Part shown: piece by piece, positions 52,038 through 59,648 of the stretch
Numbering within the stretch: the stretch's first letter is position 1
Layout: every line of letters starts with the position of its first letter
From: Streptomyces sp. SAT1
Lineage (GTDB): Bacteria; Actinomycetota; Actinomycetes; Streptomycetales; Streptomycetaceae
DNA length: 64,000 nt
Direction: 5' to 3'
NCBI RefSeq assembly: GCF_001654495.1
Contig: NZ_CP015849.1
Span: forward strand, 6,303,001 to 6,367,000
The notes under the pieces: generated by a model
What the model was told of the DNA's origin: nothing
Database searches by the model: none
Seen by the model: only the letters and a program-made list of their open reading frames with translations
Translations under genes and position numbers: made by a program

Positions 52038-53534
52038 TCACCTGGCGTGGACGTCGTTCGTCGCCTCGATCTTCTTCCACGAGCGGGGCTGCGCCGGGGC
52101 GGCCCCGGCCGGCGCGGCGAAGGACGCCGCCCGTGCCGCGGGTGCGGCCGGCTTGACCGGCTGGAAGAGCCAGGTGTCGAAGAGCGCGGCCAGCGGCTTG
52201 CCGGACACCTGCTCGGCGTACTTCTGGAAGTCGGCCACGGAGGCGTTGCCGTAGGCGTGCTGCTGCGGCCACCCCTTCAGCAGGGCGAAGAACGCCTTGT
52301 CACCGATCGCGTTGCGCAGCGCCTGGATGGCGACGGCACCGCGGTCGTAGACCGGCGCGTCGAACTGGTGGTCGGGGCCCGGGTCGCCCGGCTTCACCGT
52401 CCAGAAGGCGTCGTCCGCCGGGTGCGAGGCGTACACGTAGTCCGCCAGCTCCTGCGCCGTGCCCTCGCCCTCGTGCTCGGACCACAGCCACTGCGCGTAC
52501 CGCGCGAAGCCCTCGTTGATCCAGATGTCCTTCCAGCCCTTGAGCGACACGCTGTCCCCGTACCACTGGTGGGCCAGCTCGTGCACCACCACGGAGGTGT
52601 TGGAGCCGTTGGCGAACTGCGCCGGGCTGTAGTAGACGCGGGTCTGCGTCTCCAGCGCGTAGCCGGTGGTCGTGTTCGGCACGTACCCGCCCGCCGAGCT
52701 GAACGGATACGGCCCGAAATAGCCGCTCAGCCAGTCGACGATCTCCCCGGTGCGCTCCACGCTCGCCCGCGCCGCGCCATCGTTGTCGCCGAGGTCCCTG
52801 CTGTAGGCGTTGACGATCGGGACACCGCCCTCGGAGGTGCCGGTGGTGATGTCGAACTTCCCGAGCGCGAGCGTGGACAGATAGGTCGCCTGCGGCTTGT
52901 CCTGCCGCCAGTTGTAGCGGGTCCAGCCCAGCTTGGAGGAGACCGACCGGAGGGTGCCGTTGGAGATCGCCTGCGTGCCGTCCGGCACCGCCACCGACAC
53001 GTCGTAGGTGGCCTTGTCGCCGGGGTGGTCGTTGCTCGGGAACCACCACCAGGCGGCCTCGGGCTCGTCCGCCGCGACGGCGCCGTCCGGGGTGCGGTGC
53101 CAGGTGGAGAAGCCGTACGCGCTCTTGGTGGAGGGCACACCGCGGTAGCGCACGACCACCGTGACCGGCGTGCCCTTGGCCAGCGGGCTCTTCGGCGTGA
53201 CCACCAGCTCGTGCTGCCGGGCCGTGGTGAAGGCGGCCCTGGTCCCGTTGACCCGCACCTCGCTCACGTCCAGCAGGAAGTCCAGGTCGAAGCTGGACAG
53301 GTCCTGCGTGGTCCGCGCCGAGATCGTCGCGGTGCCCTCCAGCTCGTCCGTCGCGGGCTGGTACGTCAGCCGGAGGTCGTAGTGGGAGACGTCGTAGCCG
53401 CCGTTGCCGTAGTCGGGGTAGTAGGGGTCGCCGAAGCCCGGCGCGCCGGGGGAGTGGCTCGCGGCCGACGCCGGGATCGCCAGCAGGAGGGAGGCCGCCG
53501 CCAGAGTGCCCGGCACGATGATTCTGCGGTGCAC
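52038..53534 (-). CDS. Secreted M1-family metallopeptidase
   Basis: A 498-residue exported aminopeptidase-like protein. The signal peptide is IIVPGTLAAASLLLAIPASAAS. The zinc site is VVVHELAHQWYGDS with the third ligand in WINEGFARYAQW 18 residues later. The N-terminal domain (YDVSHYDLRLTYQPATDELEGTATISARTTQD) is the usual M1 beta domain. It lacks the long C-terminal helical domain of PepN, having instead a short tail. It diverges from the dipeptidyl-peptidase gene at 53751 and so may work with it on extracellular peptides. Confidence 0.93.
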   Translation of the reverse strand: MHRRIIVPGTLAAASLLLAIPASAASHSPGAPGFGDPYYPDYGNGGYDVSHYDLRLTYQPATDELEGTATISARTTQDLSSFDLDFLLDVSEVRVNGTRAAFTTARQHELVVTPKSPLAKGTPVTVVVRYRGVPSTKSAYGFSTWHRTPDGAVAADEPEAAWWWFPSNDHPGDKATYDVSVAVPDGTQAISNGTLRSVSSKLGWTRYNWRQDKPQATYLSTLALGKFDITTGTSEGGVPIVNAYSRDLGDNDGAARASVERTGEIVDWLSGYFGPYPFSSAGGYVPNTTTGYALETQTRVYYSPAQFANGSNTSVVVHELAHQWYGDSVSLKGWKDIWINEGFARYAQWLWSEHEGEGTAQELADYVYASHPADDAFWTVKPGDPGPDHQFDAPVYDRGAVAIQALRNAIGDKAFFALLKGWPQQHAYGNASVADFQKYAEQVSGKPLAALFDTWLFQPVKPAAPAARAASFAAPAGAAPAQPRSWKKIEATNDVHAR

Positions 53535-53750
53535 GTCAGCTCCAAGTCGTAGGGGGACGAGGTCTGTTCGGAGCCTATTGAGTCCCTGTGACCCCAGCCA
53601 TGTCCATGGCCACCGCTGTCACAAGATCGCCATTCGGCCGTCATGAGCGAAACACTCCCGTGCTCCTGTGGTCCCTTTCGTCATCCCTGTCCCGGCGACA
53701 CGTCAGCTTCCCTCTTCTGCGCGGCAGTTGCCCCCTGTACCGTCCCGCTC

Positions 53751-55718
53751 ATGCCGAACAGCATGCGCATGACCACCTGGAGAACGCTCGCCGTGGCGGC
53801 CGTCGCCGTCCTGGCGGCCGTCCTCCTCAGCCCGGCGGCGCACGCCGCCCACCAGGACGCCCGCGGCCCCCGCGAGAGCCGGCCCGTCTACTCCTACGCC
53901 GACGCCGTCCGCGAGTCCGTCTGGGTCGACACCGGACTCGACGGGGACGGCGACGGGAAGCCCGACCGGGTCGCCGCCGACATCGTCCGGCCCCGCGAAG
54001 CGGCCCAGCAGGGCCGCAAGGTGCCCGTGATCATGGACGCCAGCCCCTACTACTCCTGCTGCGGACGCGGCAACGAGAGCCAGCTGAAGACGTACGACGC
54101 GGACGGCCACGTCGTGCAGATGCCCCTGAACTACGACAACTACTTCGTGCCGCGCGGCTACGCCTTCGTCGGCGTCGACCTGACCGGCACCAACCGCTCC
54201 GACGGCTGCGTCGACGTCGGCGGCCGCTCCGACATCCAGTCCGCCAAGGCCGTCGTCGACTGGCTCAACGGCCGCGCCAGGGCCTACAGCACCCGCACCG
54301 GCGCCACCCCCGTCAAGGCCACCTGGACCGACGGGAAGACCGGCATGATCGGCAAGAGCTGGGACGGCACCATCGCCAACGGCGTGGCCGCCACCGGCGT
54401 CAAGGGCCTGAAGACCATCGTGCCCATCAGCGCCATCTCCTCCTGGTACGACTACTACTTCTCCCAGGGCGCCCCGCTCTACGGCTCGGGCCCCGAATGG
54501 CTCTCCGACGCGGTCGAGAGCGACGCCGCGCACGCCCACTGCGCCGCCGTGCAGCAGAAGCTCGTCGACGGCGCCCCGCGCAACGGCGACTGGACCCCCC
54601 TGTGGTCCGAGCGCGACTACGTCAAGGACGCGGGCAAGGTCCGCGCCAGCGTCTTCGTCGTCCACGGCATGCAGGACCTCAACGTCCGCACCAAGAACTT
54701 CGGCCAGTGGTGGGACGCCCTCGCCGCCCACGGCGTGGAGCGCAAGATCTGGCTCTCCCAGACCGGCCACGTCGACCCGTTCGACTACCGCCGCGGCGCC
54801 TGGGTCGACACCCTGCACCGCTGGTTCGACCACGAACTCCTCGGCTACGACAACGGTATCGACCGCGAACCCATGGCCGACGTCGAACGCCACCCCGACC
54901 AGTGGGAGACCACCCCGCTCTGGCCGCCGCGCGGCACCGCCACGACCACCCTGCGTCCCGCGCCCGGCACCACCGCGGGCGTCGGCACCCTCGGCCTGCG
55001 GCCCGCCCGGGGCACCGAGACCTTCACCGACGACCCGAAGCGCAGCGAGACCGACTGGGCCGCGCGGATCGACAGCCCGTCCCCGGACAAGGCCGGGTTC
55101 GTTACCGGTCCGCTCACCCGCGATCTGCGGCTGTCCGGTTCCTCCCGGGTCACCGTGACCGCCGCGTCCACCACCGCGAGCGCCCATCTGTCCGCCGTCC
55201 TCGTCGACGTCGGCCCCGACACCATCCGCGACTACACCGACGCCGGCGAGGGCATCACCACGCTCGCCGACCGCACCTGCTGGGGCGCGAGCACCGCCGG
55301 GGACAGCGCCTGCTACCTGGAGACGGCCGCGAAGACGACCGCGGTCGACTTCACCGTCGTCAGCCGCGGCTGGGCCGACCTCGGCCACCGCACTCCGCAG
55401 GGCAAGGGCGGCCCGCTCGTCCCGGGCAAGGCGTACACGCTCACGCTCGACCTGGCCGCGACCGACCACGTCGTGCCCCGGGGCCACCGCCTGGCGCTGA
55501 TCGTCGCGGGCACGGACAAGGACCTCATCGACCCGCCGTCCACCACCCCGACCCTCACCCTGGACCTGTCGCGCACCTCGGCCGCCCTCCCGCTGGTCGG
55601 CGGCGCACCGGCGTTCGCCCGCGCCACCGCCTCCGTCACGACCGGCCGGACCGCGTCCCCGCACGCCCTGACCGGCCTGCGCGCCCCGCACACCGCCCAC
55701 CCGCTGCCCGGCCGGTGA
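53751..55718 (+). CDS. Secreted Xaa-Pro dipeptidyl-peptidase (S15 family)
   Basis: A 655-residue exported serine peptidase. After the signal (TLAVAAVAVLAAVLLSPAAHA) comes the alpha/beta-hydrolase domain with oxyanion-type IMDASPYYSCCG, nucleophile GMIGKSWDGTIANG, Asp in FVVHGMQDLNV and His in LSQTGHVDPF. The C-terminal part is a beta-jelly-roll (galactose-binding-like) domain from about 400, ending in LVVGGAPAF-like strands. It removes X-Pro dipeptides. Starts at 53751 or 53763 are both possible; TACCGT 14 bases upstream may be a -10. The region after the stop contains degenerate copies of its 3' end. Confidence 0.9.
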   Translation: MPNSMRMTTWRTLAVAAVAVLAAVLLSPAAHAAHQDARGPRESRPVYSYADAVRESVWVDTGLDGDGDGKPDRVAADIVRPREAAQQGRKVPVIMDASPYYSCCGRGNESQLKTYDADGHVVQMPLNYDNYFVPRGYAFVGVDLTGTNRSDGCVDVGGRSDIQSAKAVVDWLNGRARAYSTRTGATPVKATWTDGKTGMIGKSWDGTIANGVAATGVKGLKTIVPISAISSWYDYYFSQGAPLYGSGPEWLSDAVESDAAHAHCAAVQQKLVDGAPRNGDWTPLWSERDYVKDAGKVRASVFVVHGMQDLNVRTKNFGQWWDALAAHGVERKIWLSQTGHVDPFDYRRGAWVDTLHRWFDHELLGYDNGIDREPMADVERHPDQWETTPLWPPRGTATTTLRPAPGTTAGVGTLGLRPARGTETFTDDPKRSETDWAARIDSPSPDKAGFVTGPLTRDLRLSGSSRVTVTAASTTASAHLSAVLVDVGPDTIRDYTDAGEGITTLADRTCWGASTAGDSACYLETAAKTTAVDFTVVSRGWADLGHRTPQGKGGPLVPGKAYTLTLDLAATDHVVPRGHRLALIVAGTDKDLIDPPSTTPTLTLDLSRTSAALPLVGGAPAFARATASVTTGRTASPHALTGLRAPHTAHPLPGR

Positions 55719-56404
55719 CGGCCCGGCACTGACAGGCGCCGCGAGCGCGCCGAAGGAACGGGGGCGGCCGGGCCGACGGGCCGGCCGCCCCTTCCGTCCG
55801 CCGGGCCCACCGGTCCGGCACGCGGCACCGGCCGACAGCCCTGCCGGGGGCCTGCCTCCCCCCGGCACGGCCGGACCGTGTTCCCGCACCCCGACCGGCC
55901 GACTCGCCCCGCGCTCGGCCTCCCCCGCATGGCTCATCCGTCGCCCGGCCGGTGACGGCCCCGGCGCCGAGCGGCGCCGCGAGCGCGCCGGAGGCGGACC
56001 CGGCGATCTCCCTGTCCACCGTCCACCGCCCACACCACCCGGTCCGGCGCGCGGCACCGACCGGCAGCCGCCCTGAGCCCCCCGCTCTCTCCGCCACATC
56101 CGGGCCGCGTCCCCGCGCGCCCTGCCCGCCCCGCGCGCCCCCTCTCGTCCGCCGGACCGGCGCGCGCGCCGCCGGTCCGAGCCCGCGCCCGCGCCGTCGC
56201 GCGCTCCTGCGCCGGGCCGCACGCGCCCGCCCGCATCCAACCGGCGCACCTGCCCCCCGCGCCGCCGGCCCACCGGGTCGAGCGGGTGACACGGCGCCGC
56301 GCACCGCGCGTACCGCTTCCGCGCGCCCCGGGCGGGCGCCCTCCCGCGTCCGCCGCCCGGCCGGTTCCGGGCTGCCGTCATGCGGGCACGGTCGCGAGGC
56401 GCGG
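55719..56404. other. 686-bp gap with degenerate copies of the upstream gene end
   Basis: No convincing gene is seen. The block GCCCGGCCGGTGACGGCCC with GGCGCCGCGAGCGCGCCG and GGTCCGGCxCGCGGCACCG recurs at about 55707-55840 and 55944-56070, about 237 bases apart, with many differences. Fragments such as CCGCGTCCCCGCxCGCCCTG also match the last codons of the dipeptidyl-peptidase gene (55652-55675). The region looks like duplicated and decayed 3' gene sequence. It contains a strong hairpin at 55761-55791. Confidence 0.55.
55761..55791 (+). terminator. Stem-loop terminator after the dipeptidyl-peptidase gene
   Basis: GGGGCGGCCGG (55761-55771) pairs perfectly with CCGGCCGCCCC (55781-55791) around a 9-base loop, followed by TTCC. 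It lies 43 bases after the stop codon. Confidence 0.7.
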
Positions 56405-57370
56405 TCAGTTCGAGGGGGCCGGGACCGCGAGGCCGGCGGCCTGCCGCGCGCAGCCCCAGGCCACGGTCACTCCGGCGCCGCCGTGGCCGTAGTTGTGGAC
56501 CAGGGTCCGGCCGTCCGGCAGGGTCTCGCGCTCCAGGCGTACGCCGGTGCGCCGTGCCGGGCGCAGTCCCACCCGGTGCGCCAGCACCCGCGCACCGGCG
56601 ATCTCCGGCCGCAGGGCCGCGCACCGGGCGACGATCCGCTCGGCCACCGCCGGATCCGGCTCCGTCGACCAGTCGTCCTCCTCGGCCGTCCCGCCGAGCA
56701 GGAGACCGCCCGGCTGCGGGATGTAGTAGACGGACTCCGCCGAGACGTCGTCGACGGCGGTCAGCCAGGTGGTGACCCCCGGGTTCGCCACGACCACCAG
56801 CTGCCCGCGCACCGGATGCACCTCCGGATCGGGAACGAGATCGCGCGCGCCGAGCCCGGCGCAGTTCACCACCACCGGGGCGTCCACGGCGGCCAGCTCC
56901 GGCACCGTCCGCTCCTCGATGACCCCGCCCGCGGCGCGCAGCCGCTCCCGCAGCCACGGCAGATGAACCGACATGTCGACCACCGGCAGCCGCGCCCACA
57001 GCGCCGTACCCGCGTACTCCCCGGCGCGCGCCGGGCGCAGCCCCGGCACCCGCGCCGCCCACGCACCGAGCCCGTCCAGCCGGGTGCCGCCGTGCACGCC
57101 CTCGACCATCCGCACGCCGGTCTCCTCGGGGCGCGCGGCCAGCTCCGTGTACACGTCCAGCGTGTGCAGCGCCCACTCCCCGACGAGCGCCTCCGGCTCG
57201 ATCCGGTACGGCCACCACAGGCCGCCGGCCACCGCCGAGGTCGTCCGCTCGGCGGGCTCGCGCGCCCACACCCGCACCCGCCGGCCGCCCTCGGCCAGCA
57301 CCACGGCGGTGGTCAGTCCTATGACCCCGCCGCCGACCACCACCACATCGCCGCTCAGTTCACCGTTCAT
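56405..57370 (-). CDS. FAD-dependent oxidoreductase, D-amino-acid-oxidase-like
   Basis: A 321-residue flavoprotein. The FAD-binding motif is VVVVGGGVIGLTTAVVLAEGG at residues 9-29. AVAGGLWWPYRI and VVNCAGLGARDLVPDPEVHPVRGQLVVV are typical of D-amino-acid oxidase, and the C-terminal LVHNYGHGGAGVTVAWGCA is the family signature (His-x-Tyr-Gly-His region). Substrate is likely a D-amino acid, not tested. It diverges from the ABC-F gene at 57478. Confidence 0.9.
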   Translation of the reverse strand: MNGELSGDVVVVGGGVIGLTTAVVLAEGGRRVRVWAREPAERTTSAVAGGLWWPYRIEPEALVGEWALHTLDVYTELAARPEETGVRMVEGVHGGTRLDGLGAWAARVPGLRPARAGEYAGTALWARLPVVDMSVHLPWLRERLRAAGGVIEERTVPELAAVDAPVVVNCAGLGARDLVPDPEVHPVRGQLVVVANPGVTTWLTAVDDVSAESVYYIPQPGGLLLGGTAEEDDWSTEPDPAVAERIVARCAALRPEIAGARVLAHRVGLRPARRTGVRLERETLPDGRTLVHNYGHGGAGVTVAWGCARQAAGLAVPAPSN

Positions 57371-57461
57371 CCCGGGACCGTAGCCGAAGGCGCCTGGGCG
57401 CGCCCGGCCGGATCCCCGTGCCCGGCCCGCACCGGGCTGCGGGCCGGGCACCGCCAGGCTC

Positions 57462-57467
57462 TAGGAT
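57462..57467 (+). promoter_or_regulatory. -10 element of the second ABC-F gene
   Basis: TAGGAT at 57462-57467 is a good -10 and is only 10 bases before the ATG at 57478, so the transcript starts at or very near the ATG. The -35 is not clear. Confidence 0.5.
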
Positions 57468-57477
57468 CGGCCCTCTG

Positions 57478-59130
57478 ATGACTGCCACCCTCGTCGCCAA
57501 GAACCTCGCCGCCGGACACGGCGACCGCGCGCTGTTCACCGGGCTCGACCTCGTCGTCGCCCCCTCGGACGTGATCGGTCTCGTCGGCGCCAACGGCGCG
57601 GGCAAGTCCACCCTGCTGCGGATCCTCGCCGGACTGGCTGTGCCCGAGCAGGGCGACCTCGCGCTCTCCCCGCCGACCGCGACCGTCGGCCACCTGCCCC
57701 AGGAACCCGAGCGCCGCCCCGGCGAGACCGTACGGGAGTTCCTGGCCCGCCGCACCGGGGTCACCGCCGCCCAGCGCGCCATGGACGAGGCCACCCAGGG
57801 GCTCGTCGACGGCGCCCCGGGCGCGGACGACGCCTACGCCGCCGCCCTGGAGCGCTGGCTCGGCCTCGGCGGCGCCGACCTCGACGAACGCACCGAGGAG
57901 ACCACCGGCTCGCTCGGTCTCGCCGTCGACCTGGACCAGGCCATGACGTCCCTGTCGGGCGGCCAGGCGGCCCGCGCCGGGCTCGCCTCCCTGCTGCTCT
58001 CCCGCTACGACGTCTTCCTGCTCGACGAACCGACCAACGACCTGGACCTGGACGGCCTGGACCGGCTCGAACGCTTCGTCACCGGTCTGCGCGCGGGCAC
58101 GGTCGTCGTCAGCCACGACCGCGAGTTCCTCACCCGCACCGTCACCAAGGTCCTCGAACTCGACCTCGCCCAGCGGCAGATCAATCTCTACGGCGGCGGC
58201 TACGCGGCCTATCTGGAGGAGCGCGAGGTCGCCCGCCGGCACGCCCGCGACGACTACGAGGAGTACGCCGACAAGAAGGCGGCCCTCCAGGAGCGCGCGC
58301 AGACGCAGCGGGCCTGGATGGACAAGGGCGTGAAGAACGCCCGGCGCAAGGCGGGAAGCGACAACGACAAGATCGGCCGCAAGTTCCGCAGCGAGGCCAG
58401 CGAGAAGCAGGCCGCCAAGGCCCGCCAGACCCAGCGCATGATCGAGCGCCTGGAGACCGTGGAGGAGCCCCGCAAGGAGTGGGAGCTGCACATGGAGATC
58501 GCGGCGGCCCCCCGCTCGGGCGCGGTCGTCGCCACGCTGCGCGACGCGGAGGTGCGGCGCGGCTCCTTCGCGCTCGGTCCCGTCTCCCTCCAGATCGACT
58601 GGGCGGACCGGGTGGCGGTCACCGGAGCCAACGGCGCGGGCAAGTCCACCCTGCTCGCCGCGCTGCTGGGCCGCCTCCCCCTGGACGCGGGGCGCGCCAC
58701 CCTCGGCTCCGGCGTCCTGGTCGGCGAGGTCGACCAGGCCCGGCACCTGTTCCACGGTTCCGAAGCGCTGCTGGACGCCTTCCGCTCGGCCGTCCCGGAC
58801 ACCGAGCCCGCCGACGTACGCACCCTGCTCGCCAAGTTCGGCCTGAAGGCGGACCACGTGCTGCGCCCCGCCGCGACGCTCTCGCCGGGCGAGCGCACCA
58901 GGGCCGCGCTCGCCCTGCTCCAGGGCAGGGGCGTCAACCTGCTCGTCCTGGACGAGCCGACCAACCACCTGGACCTGCCCGCCATCGAGCAGCTGGAGTC
59001 CGCCCTGGACGCCTACGAGGGCACTCTCCTGCTGGTGACCCACGACCGGCGCATGCTGCGGGCCGTCCGCACCACCCGCCGCCTGGAGGTCGTGGACGGC
59101 AAGGTGAGCGAGTACCCGGGCGCGTTCTGA
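57478..59130 (+). CDS. ABC-F family ATPase, second copy
   Basis: A 550-residue ABC-F protein. Walker A motifs are GANGAGKST in both halves, the signatures are LSGGQAARAGLA and LSPGERTRAAL, and the Walker B motifs are VFLLDEPTNDLDL and LLVLDEPTNHLDL. The linker is long and highly charged (DDYEEYADKKAALQERAQTQ, then RKAGSDNDKIGRKF). It shares little outside the cassettes with the ABC-F gene at 35479, and unlike it has practically no leader. It may be a translation factor or a drug-protection protein. Confidence 0.92.
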   Translation: MTATLVAKNLAAGHGDRALFTGLDLVVAPSDVIGLVGANGAGKSTLLRILAGLAVPEQGDLALSPPTATVGHLPQEPERRPGETVREFLARRTGVTAAQRAMDEATQGLVDGAPGADDAYAAALERWLGLGGADLDERTEETTGSLGLAVDLDQAMTSLSGGQAARAGLASLLLSRYDVFLLDEPTNDLDLDGLDRLERFVTGLRAGTVVVSHDREFLTRTVTKVLELDLAQRQINLYGGGYAAYLEEREVARRHARDDYEEYADKKAALQERAQTQRAWMDKGVKNARRKAGSDNDKIGRKFRSEASEKQAAKARQTQRMIERLETVEEPRKEWELHMEIAAAPRSGAVVATLRDAEVRRGSFALGPVSLQIDWADRVAVTGANGAGKSTLLAALLGRLPLDAGRATLGSGVLVGEVDQARHLFHGSEALLDAFRSAVPDTEPADVRTLLAKFGLKADHVLRPAATLSPGERTRAALALLQGRGVNLLVLDEPTNHLDLPAIEQLESALDAYEGTLLLVTHDRRMLRAVRTTRRLEVVDGKVSEYPGAF

Positions 59131-59252
59131 GGGCCGGTCGCGGCGGCGGCCCCGGGAGGCGCCCACCGGGGCCCCACCCACGGGGCTTTACACTCGGCAA
59201 CCGTTGTCCAGCGCACAGAGACCGCACCGCAGACCGAAAGGCATGGTTGTCC

Positions 59253-59465
59253 ATGTTCCAGGACGCGCCCATCTACCACCAACTCGTCGCCGAACGCGGG
59301 GACGTGCCCGCACGGGTCCGTGACGCGGCGACGAGCATACGGCGGGAGCTCGACCAGGTGATGCGGACGGGCCGGCCGTCGGGCGCCTTCGAGCCCGGCC
59401 CCGCCGGACGCGGCGCCGGTCCCCGCGCGCACTCCGCGCTGCCCCCCGGCCAGAGCCCGCGCTGA
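59253..59465 (+). CDS. Small conserved-looking protein of unknown function
   Basis: A 70-residue protein, MFQDAPIYHQLVAERGDVPA then VRDAATSIRRELDQVM, with a helical N-terminal half and a Gly/Pro-rich tail. Similar small proteins are seen in other Streptomyces, from memory. Candidate -10 TACACT lies at 59189-59194 and a GAAAGG ribosome site about 12 bases before the ATG. It ends before a very strong terminator. Confidence 0.55.
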   Translation: MFQDAPIYHQLVAERGDVPARVRDAATSIRRELDQVMRTGRPSGAFEPGPAGRGAGPRAHSALPPGQSPR

Positions 59466-59598
59466 CGTCCCGCAGCGCCGCCGGGCCCCCGGCCCCGTCG
59501 CACCCGGCCCGCCCCGCCCGCGTGTCCCAGGCAGTGACACGCACCGGACGGTGGACGGCCGGCCGCGCCGGGGCCTTTTCGAAGGCCGGAGGACCACC

Positions 59599-59640
59599 GG
59601 GCCCGGTCCGCGCCGCCGCACGGCGGCGCCGACCGGGCCC
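59599..59640. terminator. Strong bidirectional terminator
   Basis: Two 20-base arms, 59599-59618 and 59621-59640, pair with one mismatch around a 2-base loop. They lie between the small gene (plus) and tex (minus), whose stop is at 59649. It is the longest perfect-like stem in the window. Confidence 0.75.
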
Positions 59641-59648
59641 GCGGTGTG

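Noticed and set aside
55724..55747. CTGTCAGTG on the minus strand, like a damage-type -35
   Set aside because: Eight bases on there is TCACCG rather than TAnnnT and no gene follows in that direction.
53703..57269. A 1188-codon open frame on the minus strand
   Set aside because: It overlies the S15 peptidase in antisense and is Gly/Arg/Ala-rich without motifs.
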